Assembly (NCBI GenBank): GCA_030765065.1 | Contig: CM060979.1 | Location: forward strand, 105,388,350-105,452,349 | Direction of reading: 5' to 3' | Length of the DNA: 64,000 nt | Source: Deroplatys truncata | Lineage: Eukaryota > Arthropoda > Insecta > Mantodea > Mantidae | Shown: in pieces, positions 44,363-54,562 of the stretch | Numbering within the stretch: position 1 is the stretch's first letter | How the letters are laid out: each line of letters starts with the position of its first letter | Position numbers and translations under genes: made by a program | Notes under the pieces: generated by a model | Seen by the model: the letters and a program-made list of their open reading frames with translations, nothing else | Told to the model about the DNA's origin: nothing | Databases searched by the model: none

Positions 44363-44617
44363 GTAGTAGTAGTCGAAGGTATGTATATTCCATGATCACT
44401 TTTGCTAACTTGTGATGGGAGATGGCTACCAATACATAAGAAAATATTGGAAGAAGAACTCCAGTAGCTGAAACTGGCATTTCGACAACAGCAGTCTTTC
44501 ACTTTCACATATCACTCTGAGCCGAGGACTCTATATCATTAGAGCATAATACAAATCAGTCACCACCAAAGTTTAAGGCCGAGCAGGACCTTCTCAATGT
44601 GCATATATACACACATT

Positions 44618-44826
44618 TTTTTTAGTTTAGTATCCTTTAACCGGATAGGTCATATCGAACGATGAACGAAATGAAATATGCTCAAATGGGCCCGAAGCTT
44701 TATCCGACATTCATATTTTAAGGATGAGGGAAAATCCCGAAAAACAAAACCTTGTCCGAGTAACTCACCCTAACCGAGATTCGAACTGGAACCTCTTGAA
44801 TGTGAGGCAGGCGCGCTAATCTCACA
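44618..44826 (-). repeat. SINE-C copy 2
   Basis: The tail is a T-rich block on the plus strand, followed by catatcgaacgatgaacgaa, gctcaaatgggccc and gagtaactcaccctaaccga. Then come the B box in reverse (gattcgaactgg) and the A-box region (gcaggcgcgctaatctcac). Confidence 0.8.
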
Positions 44827-44831
44827 CAAAA

Positions 44832-45225
44832 GAGGGTATTCCACCCAAAAATTCGGTATCAAGAAATACACTTTTAAAGCCCCTGAATCCCGAAAAAGCA
44901 TTTTTCGAAAAAAAGTTTGTGTGTATGTGTGTTTGTGTCTGTGAATGTCGTCCTCCGTGGACTAGTGGTACCGTGCTAGCCTCTAGTTCCCAAGGTCGCG
45001 GGTTCAAACCAGGCGGAGGGCGATGGATTTTTTCGGGCGTAAAAGATTTTAAAAATCTTGCTGTTCTCTTTGTTCTATTGTGTCATCCTTATACTTACAA
45101 TGAAATGTGTAAATCTGTAATGAAGGTTTAACTAGATTAACACGATAAAAGAATAAACTTTTACATGAATAGTTTTAGAAGAGTCGGTAGAGAAAATCAT
45201 GTGAATGGAACACATAAGATTTTTT
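44832..45225 (-). repeat. TE-1 copy p with nested SINE-B head
   Basis: The 3' end (44832-44945: accgaattttt-type, tttcgaaaaaaagtttgtgt) and the 5' end (about 45055-45225: ataaaagaataaacttttac, gtcggtagagaaaatcatgt, acacataagattttttt) flank SINE-B sequence. The TE-1 interior is deleted. Confidence 0.65.
44946..45045 (+). repeat. SINE-B copy 4, head only, best-preserved tRNA region
   Basis: It begins tgtcgtcctccgtggacta. The A-box region is gtggactagtggtaccgtgc and the B box gcgggttcaaacc (44999-45011), followed by gatggattttttcgggcg, and it stops at taaaa. A short hairpin gattttaaaaatc follows. Confidence 0.8.
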
Positions 45226-45233
45226 TAATTATT

Positions 45234-45750
45234 TACCACGCACCTAGTAGGTAGTAGAAGTATTCTACCCCAAGTTTGATACCGATATTTCATTGCAAAT
45301 ACATGATTCAGGCCTCCTGAAAAAAAATTAGGAAACGTTCAGTGACTGAGTGTGTGTGTGTGTGTGTGTGTGTAACACATAACAAAAAAATGTAGGTTTA
45401 TTTAAAATACACAATTTATTACAGTTTTTGGGGGGCAGCAGCAATTTCCGAGATATCCGTTATTATTGGTTTGGATTTTTCAATGCTTCCTAATTTTTGA
45501 AGTGCTGTCGGTATTCGCTTGTTTCTCACGATGGAAAGGGCATGGAATTTCGAGGCCAGCATATAGCGACCTACTCTAACCACCTGACTGTCGATTCGAT
45601 TTCTTCTATCCCCCTTATACCTACAACGAAATGTGCAATGAAAATTTCTCTGAAAATTTTTATCTCAATTAATATGAAATAGAAAAATAAAAAGAGAAGA
45701 ATTGATAGATGCTAAAATAGTCATGTGAATGTAAAATATGATATTTTTAA
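45234..45750 (-). repeat. TE-1 copy q, internally deleted
   Basis: The end acctagtaggtagtagaag is at the left, a GT block lies at 45351-45373, the interior is shortened, and the 5' part (tattaatatgaaatag, gtcatgtgaatgtaaaatat) is at the right. Confidence 0.7.
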
Positions 45751-45965
45751 TTTTCTTTTAAATGGGCCACTAGAATGTTTAATCTCTAAACAGCAGCTCT
45801 TTACTGCGTAACTGCATCAACGAAAAGAACTCTCAGCCCTCCGTCCTCCGTATTCTTACTTCTCCATAATATTTGTCTGAATCAGGAGGCTGCAATGTAT
45901 CTGTATTTTGAACAGTAAATTCAAGTAAGCTTTATTAAGGTTCAAAGAAATTACGTTTCCCAACT

Positions 45966-46160
45966 ATACGGAGCGAGGTGGCGCCGTGGTAACGTGCGCG
46001 ACTGGCATCGAGAGGTCCCGGTTCGATTCCCAGCGACCGCCCGCTCTGACCCATGGGTTTTCGTGGTTTACCCGGTAGTTCATCTTCTACCACGACTTTC
46101 CTGCCCTTCATTTTCTGTACCCACCATCTTCCTTATCATCTGTTTCAGGGTTGTATATCG
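45966..46160 (+). repeat. SINE-A copy 6, head and first body block
   Basis: This is the best SINE-A head. The A-box region is gaggtggcgccgtggtaacg and the B box cccggttcgattccc (46018-46032). After it come accgcccgctctgacccatg, ggttttcgtggtttaccc, tctaccacgactttcctg and ctgtttcagggttgta. The copy is truncated there. Confidence 0.85.
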
Positions 46161-46599
46161 CGTCTCACGCTTAAAAGACAATACAGGTTAAATGGGGCGC
46201 ACTGTTGCAAATTGTACGCTCGTACTTTGGCGCCCAGCTGCGGTCGGTCTACCAATCTAATGTCATCTTGTGAATGATACATCATCAAATAGTGAAATAG
46301 CTGCACTACTATTTAAGGCAATTGTAAGACATTTAATTTTCACCTGCACTTCAATCTCCTCTTTGTATTTTTGGTGCTTCGAGATACGCTTTTACAACTA
46401 TAAAAATATATATTATCAAAACATATGGACATATAAAATGATAAAATATATAATTTGGTGGGATATCATCACTATTTACCCTTGACACAATCATATACAA
46501 CGTGGGCGGAATGTTTTCAAACAGCAGATAATGAACAATGCGCCGCTCTCCGCTTCGCAGTATTCCTTTATATTGTGTTAACATAGCGCGTTTTTGTTT

Positions 46600-46785
46600 C
46601 CCTCATCCTTTTTGCATTCTTCTTACTGGGACCTTAGAGGTTCTTTAATCCGTTCCTTTTTTATCCTATACACTACTATTTCTGAACACCCAGGTAGCCT
46701 TAGCTGTTTCTTTTACTGGCTTACTAACACTCATTTTACTAGAATAATAATCTAACACATTCATTATTACTCTTCTTAGTTTACC
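46600..46785 (-). pseudogene. Transposase N-terminal relic, IS630/Tc1-like (tentative)
   Basis: On the minus strand a short open stretch reads RRVIMNVLDYYSSKMSVSK then PVKETAKAT, and after a shift RIKKERIKEPL. The order (RxVIxNVxxYY, PVKETAxAT, RIKKE) parallels the N-terminal helix-turn-helix of the transposase relic at 11283-12650. Stops follow and no catalytic domain is seen. Confidence 0.4.
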
Positions 46786-47290
46786 AACATTTTGTCTTTT
46801 CTAGCGTCTCCTTCCATAATCTAAATATTTGCGTAAAAAGTTATATAAATAACCTACATAACGCTTCACACTATAAACGTACCCATTCTTTACAACTACG
46901 TTAACTTTACTGACTTATACACCGCGCCTAGTCTGTTAGCTGAATAGATAGATGATTGCAAGAAGATATAGGATTCCGGTTGGCTTTAAAACCTGCCTCC
47001 AACCCTCCTGAACATTTTCTCTCGCTTGGTTACATTTGTAAACCCAATAACAAATAATTTTCTCGCTGGCTGACTTTTCTACTGCATGGTTTTAGAATTT
47101 TCCGAAAATATTTAATTAAAAGAAACTGGGCAGGTATCAGCACACTAGTTTGCTCTAGTATGTTGTTGCGTTCTACCCTTTAGTTTATTAGTTACTGCGT
47201 GATAAGCATAGAAACAGCAAATATTGGACTTTTACTGAAAGATCATTTTCTTTAGAAACTTTCTGCCACAGAACTCTATAAGGGTTTTAA
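46786..47290. other. AT-rich sequence, nothing recognised
   Basis: No feature supported. Confidence 0.45.
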
Positions 47291-47339
47291 AAATGATATA
47301 ATCTGATAGAGAAAAATGTTCTGCATAGGATGCGTTCAA

Positions 47340-47640
47340 AGCTGAAATGTATAACAACTGAATATTTACACCATTGAGGCAAGACCCCAACCGATGACCC
47401 ACAGGTTAATGACAGGAGCGAGGACGAAGAAAAGTACGACGAAGGGGACATGATGGTCAGACGAGCCCAAGAAGACATTCGATAGTAGATGGACTACACA
47501 ACAAAATACAGGGGGAGATGGCAACTTCTAGTCAAGACAGCAACCCAGAACATCAACACAAGAATGCGTCAGCCAAACCAGCTAGAAACAACAGGAGAAA
47601 AGAGAAGTGAAGGATTAAAGAATCAGTGTATAGTGATAAA
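47340..47640 (+). pseudogene. Unrecognised coding-like relic
   Basis: A plus-strand frame reads NDRSEDEEKYDEGDMMVRRA then QEDIR and two stops, continuing in frame with MDYTTKYRGRWQLLVK and NINTRMRQPNQLETTGEKRS. The charged, purine-rich composition and third-base pattern look more like old coding sequence than the AT-rich surroundings. No family is recognisable; a mobile-element gag-like or accessory product is possible. Confidence 0.2.
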
Positions 47641-47891
47641 ACGCATAGGACCATAAGTAATCCACTAGTTTTAAGAATAAGGAATGGCTAACCGGGAACG
47701 CCAAATCAAGCCACCTCTCCAAGGGGAGAGAGACCCGTGCCCCTCGAGGACGTAATTGGCTAATACTTATACTAATTCTTTATTAGCAACTTGACGACAG
47801 CGCAAGAGTAGAAAAGGGCGAAATTAATGGCAATATGTGTGCGTTAGATAGAGACAGAGATATCTCATTTACCTCCATATTGTCTTTTAAG

Positions 47892-48275
47892 GTTGAATCA
47901 AGGCTTAGGACCAGGCGATGGTGTTCTTGGGGTTGCGACTGAGCGGCGAATGTGCGCTCTGTAAATATTTCTTCCCTGACTCAACGAGGACCCGATTCGG
48001 ATACTCTCGGGCGAGCGCCCCTTCGGAAGAACCCTGGGAGTTAGAAGGTTATGGGTGAGCTCGGGCGGCGTCGGATCTGGAAACGTTAGAGATCCCGTCC
48101 ATGCCTGAGTCCGGATCTGCTCGCTCTTGGGGTCTCTCCCCTCATCCCTCCCTCCCAGGGGTCACGGTAGAAGCAAAAAGGGCCGTTGTGATCTATATGA
48201 TGTGCTCTGCTCCGGTTTCGGGGGCCCCTCCGTTCGTCCTACCTTTATCTTTAACTCGTAACTATCTTAAATGTT
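47892..48275 (+). repeat. SINE-A copy 7, 5'-truncated
   Basis: It begins in the body (aggttgaatcaaggcttagg, then accaggcgatggtgttctt), with gggttgcgactgagcgg, ggatctggaaacgttagag and cctccctcccaggggtcac, then ggggcccctccgttcgtcct and the tail acctttatctttaac. Confidence 0.85.
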
Positions 48276-49015
48276 CCGTGGTTTCCCTTTCTTACACCTT
48301 ATTTGTAATTAATCACTGTTAATTACAAACACACCTTTCCTGTGCAACATAGCGACAAGCAGCAAAGGGGCGGTATGTTTCAAAGTAGTCAAAGGTTTAA
48401 CTCCCGATACAGCGTGAAAGTTTAATATTTATTCTCCTGTTGCCGCTGGGATGGATTAGTAATCACTAAAACAATTTTGTGCGAATGTATCGTAAATAAT
48501 AAAACTGTTATCGCAGTTCTTTAAAAGAGGCCATAAAATTGCTGTTTATGTAGACCAAACGACAAAATGTCGCCACATCTGGTAACCGGTTCCAGAAATG
48601 TCCGGAGACACTAATGAAAGCATTCGAGATTAGATACGGCCATGCTGGCACAATAATGCTTCAACTAAAGTTATTGCTAGTATGGCAGAGTTTTTCTTGA
48701 ATTAATAAACAAAATGTACAACCCGGAAAGTGCTAAGAGGAAATTTAGCCCTTTCTTTCAGCTGTAGTAGATACTAAGCTTATGGGATATTTTGAAAAAA
48801 TGAAGCCCAATAATAGGCTTATGTTTTACACACGTAGAACGTCACATCTCCACCACAAAGTAAACATGGCTGAGGATTATCGCTATGTGAAAATTTCTGA
48901 TACTGTTCACAGGATCGGGTCAGGACATCAGGCAGCTGCTTGAGACAAGGGTATGTTGGTAGTTCTTACACTTTTACAATAATTATAAACAATGAATTAA
49001 TTTGCGTTTTATTAT
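48276..49015. other. AT-rich sequence, nothing recognised
   Basis: No feature supported. Confidence 0.45.
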
Positions 49016-49019
49016 GATA

Positions 49020-49042
49020 GCTATTATTATTATTATTATTAT
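49020..49042. repeat. (ATT)n microsatellite, left flank of solo LTR
   Basis: A short ATT run, matched by a longer one immediately after the LTR (49616-49661). The element appears to have inserted in an ATT microsatellite. Confidence 0.9.
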
Positions 49043-49615
49043 TGTGACGCAGTGCTATAGCCCAAGGTTACCGGAAGGTCGGCGCCGGACGGTCAGGGTA
49101 AACAAGATAACGGCCTCTCTCCACGTAAACACTGGGCACGATATCGGCAGATAAAGAGACCTTCCGGAAGCTGCTTCTGCCTCCTTCCTCCAGGAAGATG
49201 TTGAAATAGTTCTAGAACGTTCGAGAACGTTGTGGAATATTCCACTGCATATATTAGCGAGCGCTCTCGCGAGAGTCAGTCGGTGAGCGAGCGAGTTAAC
49301 GACATCAAGTGCGATTCTCCGAGCGAGTTGGTGACGGTCGACTGTTGTGCTGTGTAGCGAATTCTACTGCAGAGCGATGAGTTGTGGGGATCTTGTGTTC
49401 GACTTCCAAGTGAAGGGAACCATCCGGCGTGAAGAGCCTAGTCACAAAGGAAGTGAAGTGATGGAGAATTGCAAGTTCACCTTTGTGAAGTAACATTAGT
49501 AAAGTGAACTCAAAGTTAAGGTGAACTACATAAAAAAAACAGTGACTGTCATACCGAAACAGTGACAGTGAGAACTGAGAAAAGTGACTGTTGAATGGAC
49601 AAGGACAAAGTCACA
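49043..49615 (+). mobile_element. Solo LTR (573 bp)
   Basis: The element starts TGTGACGCAG and ends ...AAGTCACA. Its 6-bp ends TGTGAC/GTCACA are perfect inverted repeats with TG...CA termini, as LTRs have. Base composition is far more GC-rich than the surroundings. It carries a recognisable core promoter (see the promoter entry) at the expected U3/R position. It lies between ATT runs, so the target duplication cannot be read. No internal retroviral-type genes or second LTR are near, which fits an LTR left by recombination. The superfamily (Ty3/gypsy or Bel/Pao) cannot be decided. The strand is inferred from the promoter. Confidence 0.75.
49210..49280 (+). promoter_or_regulatory. LTR core promoter: HSE-like sites, TATA box, TCAGT initiator
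   Basis: A cluster of alternating GAA/TTC modules (ttctagaacgttcgagaacg, then ggaatattcc; 49210-49243) matches the heat-shock element pattern. The TATA-like box is catatatta (49248-49256). The arthropod initiator TCAGT follows at 49276-49280, with its A at 49278, 29 bp after the TATA box starts, which is the canonical spacing. Confidence 0.65.

Positions 49616-49661
<46 letters not shown>
49616..49661. repeat. (ATT)n microsatellite, right flank of solo LTR
   Basis: An ATT run of about 46 bp. Confidence 0.95.
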
Positions 49662-49765
49662 TCTCGATTGATCATACAATTTCTTTTCTTAGGCGCAAGT
49701 TATATTCTCTATTATAATTCTGCTTCTCTATTATAATCCTAGCAGGGTAACGCACAATGGGAATC

Positions 49766-50012
49766 AGCAGCCCGCCTCTGTGCTGTGAGGTTAGCGTGTC
49801 TGCGTCACATTCAAGAAGTACCGAATTCGAATCTCGGTTAGGTTGAGTTATCGTGGTAAGGTTTTTTTTCCGGGGTATTCCTTTATTCCTAAAAGACGAA
49901 TGTCGGGTAACTTTAAGCTCTCTGAACTCCAGGCTCATTTGAGCATCATTTCATGCATTTCATTCATCTTCCGATATGACCTAACCTGTTAAGGGACGCT
50001 AAACAAAAAAAA
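49766..50012 (+). repeat. SINE-C copy 3
   Basis: The plus-strand head is tgctgtgaggttagcgtgtc (A box) and cgaattcgaatctcggttag (B box, 49830-49849), then ggtattcctttattcct, acgaatgtcgggtaacttta, gctcatttgagcatc and ccgatatgacctaacctgtt, ending in an A run (50004-50012). It is the most complete SINE-C in the window. Confidence 0.85.
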
Positions 50013-50590
50013 AGTTATCAGAGAGTTATAATGACATTTTACTTTATCACAGGCGCAGTAAGATAATGCGTTTTCTATAATCATTAACTAGTCAAATATT
50101 TGATGACGTGAGCCCTTATACAAACCTGTAAACCTTAGTGAAACATTATGCATTTTCAATACAATTTTATCGTCAAATAATGAACTATATTTTATTTTTT
50201 ATTTGCTGTACACTTAAATGTTCTCTTATCACTTTGCTTCATATGATCACTGATGTTATCTGGTGACGTTGGTAAAATTGTGGCAATATGGAGATAAAAT
50301 GTGCCCTTTTCTGAGGCGACCTTCAAAAAGGTTTAGATCCTCCCCTGGTGTTACCCATTATTAGATCTGACTTCACAAATGTCCTCATTTCCTCAAAAGT
50401 GAAGAAAACTAAAGTAATGGTAGCGGTTCCATCTTTGGAAGTATTCGCAGAGTTTCTGAAACTGATTATATGTCGTAGGTTTTATGAAACCATTTTGTGC
50501 AAATCCTGAGCGGATCATAAAAACCCGGCATATGTGTAACTTCGTTCTATACACTATATGATAGGGCCTCTAAAAGCCAGCATATACGAA
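50013..50590. other. AT-rich sequence, nothing recognised
   Basis: No feature supported. Confidence 0.45.
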
Positions 50591-50632
50591 AGGTTAGGTT
50601 AGTTTAGAGCTAGGTTAGAGGTTAGGTTAGAG
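50591..50632 (+). repeat. Degenerate TTAGG/GGTTA-type repeat
   Basis: About 40 bp built from aggttag units (aggttaggttag, taggttagaggttaggtta). TTAGG is the canonical insect telomere unit. The units are irregular and few, so this is at most an interstitial telomere-like patch. Confidence 0.6.
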
Positions 50633-50639
50633 TTACACT

Positions 50640-51600
50640 ATATGTCTAACAAGCTCTGTTATTTCATGAAGAACCGCTGCAGAACGTGTAGGTACATTCG
50701 CATGTTTTCAATATACGCCGACTTTTCATTATCTGTCTAGGATCTTCGCGAAATGATGGGTCTCAGCAAAAGCCTGCGACATATAGGCGTCATAGTAAAT
50801 ACTGTGGAAGTATATAACAATATTTTGAATTAAGATTTGATGAAACCTTAAACAATGATATAGTAGGATAGGCAAGTGGGCTATGTTTTGATGCTCATGT
50901 AAACAGGTGTTGCGATTGTAAATCGAGATAGCAATCGATATGAGTCACAATGTTTACTGGATCACTCCCTATGCATCTGACCCGACTTGCCTTGACGTGA
51001 AACATTGCCTTACTGTAACCTGAATTTCGGTAACTCTCCGCATCGAATGACTCACTGGCTCTCACATTTTATGTATGCATATTTTGCGTTTACGCAACAC
51101 TCTGTAGTTCAAGGTAAAGGGTTCGAACTTTCTTCCATAATACAAGCTTCTTTATTATGTAAAAGTTGAGCATCTCAACGCACGTAATGCGATGGTTAAA
51201 CTTTTTGTCAGTAAGAAAATTTACAGCGGAATATAAATGTGATTTCTTGCAACTAATGAAAGTTATCTTTCTTGTAGAATACAATTTAAAAATATTCATA
51301 CAGCAAAATATTAAGTGTAATTTTAAATGCTTTTTCTTGAGAGTTACAATTTTATATAAATAAAATCAGCAAAGAAATGTAAAATATTTTTAAAGAATGA
51401 TGGTGGCTTCCGTTACTCTGATACTAGCCGTCTTTCCTTTTGGAAGAATACAATGTTTTTGTCTTATATTCTGCGAATAACCAAAGGAACCGCTTAGAAT
51501 CTTACAGTAATGAATCGTCCATGAGGTTCTGGATATTAGAAGTCTCATTAGAAATACATTTCTAAGTGTTCCTACCTTTCTTATATGCAAACTGTGATAT
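50640..51600. other. AT-rich sequence, nothing recognised
   Basis: No feature supported. A TE-1-like start (aaagtctgatgtgtcacaat) occurs at 51613. Confidence 0.45.
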
Positions 51601-51696
51601 TCACATATATAAAGTCTGATGTGTCACAATAATTTTCAATAAGAATAACCTCAAACTAAGTAATATGAACATGATACGGAAAATAAAACACAACTA

Positions 51697-51840
51697 GTGC
51701 ACCCTGGTTCGATTTCTGCCTGGACGGGGAGTTTTGCTTTAATAAGAATGATTCCCTATACTCTGCAGAGTCTAGAGATACATGAGTGTGGAAATGAACG
51801 TGGGTGTGTTTATAATAGCAAACGTAAAGGAAAACTACGG
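51697..51840 (+). repeat. SINE-D copy 2
   Basis: A B-box-like ctggttcgatttctgcc is followed by aagaatgattccctatactc, tagagatacatgagtgtgg and taatagcaaacg. This parallels copy 1 at 15204-15365 with many substitutions. Confidence 0.5.
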
Positions 51841-51979
51841 CTCAGCGAGTAAAAACACGTCACTTGTTTCTCAAGCCAGAGCTACCGACATGGCCATAGA
51901 AGTTAAAGGAGCCTGCATAAATTAACGGAAAAAAAACACCGCTATTCACATAACGTAAGTCAGTTTTTGTTGCTAATGA

Positions 51980-52950
51980 ACCCATGCAGGAAAAAAAATG
52001 TTCGAAAACGGCTAATGTCACAGAAAAGGTTACTTGGCACAGACTGTGCACTTTAAGTTGCTCTGCATTTTTCGTGGAGCAAGTTTGTTTGTTTCTCTTA
52101 TGATTTACCAGTTTTACATAATTATACACCATTAATATTGAATGAAAAGGACTTCACAGGCTAAACATAGAAATTTCAGGATATATTATGATTGTTATTA
52201 TTATTATTATCATCATGCAAATATCTTAAAAGTGTGGTATTTTAACATGCCCGTACCCAAAAAAAAATTTCGGGGGGGGGGGGTTCCACAAGTAGAACTA
52301 AACTTAACAGTACCCCATGTACCTACTCCGTAATATATAGACGTTACGTGGATAAGAAAATTGCTTGGAGACATTATATAGACAAGAAAAACTCACCAGA
52401 ATGAAGATATTCCACCTTACAGCACAAAACATGGAAACTGCTTCAAAATCCGGGATGTATGGTCACCTTACCTATGTAAGGCGACGATATTAAGTTTCCC
52501 TTTTTCTTGTAAATGTGCTACTAGCAATAGACTTACTGTTATCTAACGACATTTTCCCATATTGGTTTGCTATGAATTTAAATAAATAAAACTGTCAGAA
52601 GTTTCGGGGGGGGGTTGAACCCTAGAAACCTTCCCTCTAAATACGGCCCTGTATTTTAATGAAATTATTGGAGCCGTTATTGATAAAATAAAAAATAAAT
52701 ATTCTCCGTGAAAAGGGAAAGTTGGAACGGAGGAATCCCGTGAAAATTTTCGGGTTCCGTGACTGAAAGATACTGAATTTATTTGTGAAGTTTGGTGCTC
52801 ATTCAATTTTCACATACACACATACATAGCACACAAGAACTTTTTTCAAATACGTATTTTTTGGGTTCAGGGTATCTCACATCCTATTATTTCCAGTCAA
52901 AGTATTTAATGGAATGCAGTGTTTTCTGTACATGCTATAGGAAATAAAAT
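51980..52950 (+). repeat. TE-1 copy r, split by an hAT-like MITE
   Basis: The left part (to 52245) has tctcttatgatttaccagtt, aaaaggacttcacaggct and aaatatcttaaaagtgtggt. The right part (from 52652) has gaaattattggagccgttat, gtgaaaattttcgggttcc and a CACATA block, then aggaaataaaat at the end. A short ATT run (52195-52210) lies in the left part. Confidence 0.75.
52246..52651. mobile_element. Non-autonomous hAT-like element (406 bp) with 8-bp target duplication
   Basis: The element starts catgcccgta and ends tacggccctg, inverted ends with two differences in 10. It is flanked on both sides by TATTTTAA (52238-52245 and 52652-52659), and the flanks rejoin TE-1 copy r. Eight-bp duplications and CAGGG-type ends are known for hAT transposons. 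Each half carries a subterminal G tract after tttc (52272-52283 and 52604-52613) in direct, not inverted, orientation. No transposase is present. Confidence 0.8.
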
Positions 52951-53359
52951 ATCGAGAGTAAAAGTTTGGTACTATAAACCAGAGGTAAATAAGAATATAT
53001 ATATTTCTTTGCGGCAATGAAACCCTTTCGGAGTTATGCAGATAAGTTGAAATAGTTATTTATGCAATTGGTATGAAAGTGGTGCATTTCTTTGCTATCA
53101 AGTTATTTACCACAGGAATTTCTGTATGAGTAAAGAAATAACAATTTATGAAAAATGGTTATGCGTTACACATTAGATCGAAATTACGGCATTCTGATCA
53201 AGTATTACAATCTATGTTAAGTTTTTGGCAGACATGCGTTTATTCACGATAATACAGTGGTTTTCCTTCTCACTGTGGCCACCGCACGGCAGCTCGGACT
53301 CTCGCCGAAGCGGTTATAATATCCCCGCAGTCACTTCACGTTCGCATAGTTACAATTAC
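52951..53359. other. No recognised feature
   Basis: Contains a 120-codon plus-strand frame (53225-53587) whose last residues belong to the transposase relic. Its upstream part has no recognisable motif. Confidence 0.4.
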
Positions 53360-53539
53360 AATTACAATGATAATAAACTCATACCTTATCATAAGAGATG
53401 TTGGAAATTTGCTTCTCTATCCACACATTTCTGGCATCTTCTCACGAAGTTTTCATTCACATTGGAGAGTTCAATATCCGGAATTGAGCAAATTTCTATC
53501 CTGGTGTTTTCTTTTAGTTTATTACATCCACCTTATTGT

Positions 53540-54065
53540 TTATGTGATCATCAGAATCAGGTAAACTTTTGTAACTGGATTTTGTGAAATGGGAGGGCAA
53601 CTGACCCACGCTTAATATTCTTCTCTGACGAAGCATAGTTCCATTTATGTAGTTAAGTTTCGTCGCAAAATAACAGATATTGGAATACAGAAAAACCTGA
53701 TTTTACACACGAGTTCCCTTTTATGACGCGAAAATTGGTGTGCAGTAAATACATACAGAATAATAGGGCCTATATTTTTTAAACAAACAACAAATGTAGA
53801 AAGATACAGGAATATCATACTCACGCCATTTTTGCAAGACATGAACGGCGTTCACTGTCAGCCTGGATTTTTCCAACAAGACTCTGCTACCGCGCATACA
53901 GCTGATGAGTCATTAACTTTCATTCAGGAACATTTTGGAAATTAAGGTAATTAGTAAAGTATTAGGGTCCTCACGATCCCCTGATTTAACTGTTATGGAG
54001 GAACTTGTAGGTGTATGCACTGTTTTCTGTTTTGTCTTTAAGAAGCTGGGTTTAAAAAGCATTGA
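53540..54065 (+). pseudogene. Mariner-type transposase relic, catalytic region
   Basis: This is a degraded transposase of a Tc1/mariner-superfamily group very common in insects. One frame reads QVNFCNWIL, stop, DPRLIFFSDEA (first catalytic Asp), stop, SSQNNRYWNTEKPDFTHEF. After frameshifts, HCQPGFFQQDSATAHTADES contains the second Asp. ILTPFLQDMNGVHC precedes it. The third motif is reduced to SPDLTVMEELVG, where functional relatives have an Asp before FFLWG, so that residue is lost. Multiple stops and at least three frameshifts are present. The N-terminal DNA-binding part is not recognisable. Confidence 0.75.
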
Positions 54066-54560
54066 GAATTTGGGATAGGTACGTGAAACGAGAATTATTT
54101 TTTGGGCAATGATTCAAGAAAGAAAATCTCAAGCGCGACGCAGTATATATACAAGTATTTTCAATTATTTTGATTTACAAATTGCTACAGTATTATTCTC
54201 TAATTTAAATATTCGTACACTAAATTTTTCTTTCCGTATATTAGTAAACCTATAGTATTTAAAATGGCTACTGAAGTGTGATGTTTGGTTTTCCATGTAG
54301 TTTACTGCTTGGAAACTAACAAGTTTCCACGTAGTGTGAAAAAAAATAAAGTGTGTAAGTGTTTCAAAAGCGTATTGAGCAAAATATTACGTTACAATTT
54401 TCATATAACTTATCTAACTCGTTAGAACTTGGAGATGTGGAACAGAAATAAAATAGTGTATAGTATAAATCAAAAACGTTCGTCCTCGACCACATGCGGC
54501 CAAGCTATTGGCAAGATAACTGCTGTCGTTGGCACAGGCATCTTTGGCATTCATTTGAAA
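54066..54560. other. AT-rich sequence, nothing recognised
   Basis: No feature supported. Confidence 0.45.
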
Positions 54561-54562
54561 CA

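Noticed and set aside
45966..46040. A tRNA gene at the SINE-A head
   Set aside because: The same head is followed by the same non-tRNA body in several copies, so it is a SINE.
50591..50632. A telomere end or telomeric retrotransposon
   Set aside because: It is only about 40 bp of irregular units embedded in ordinary AT-rich DNA.
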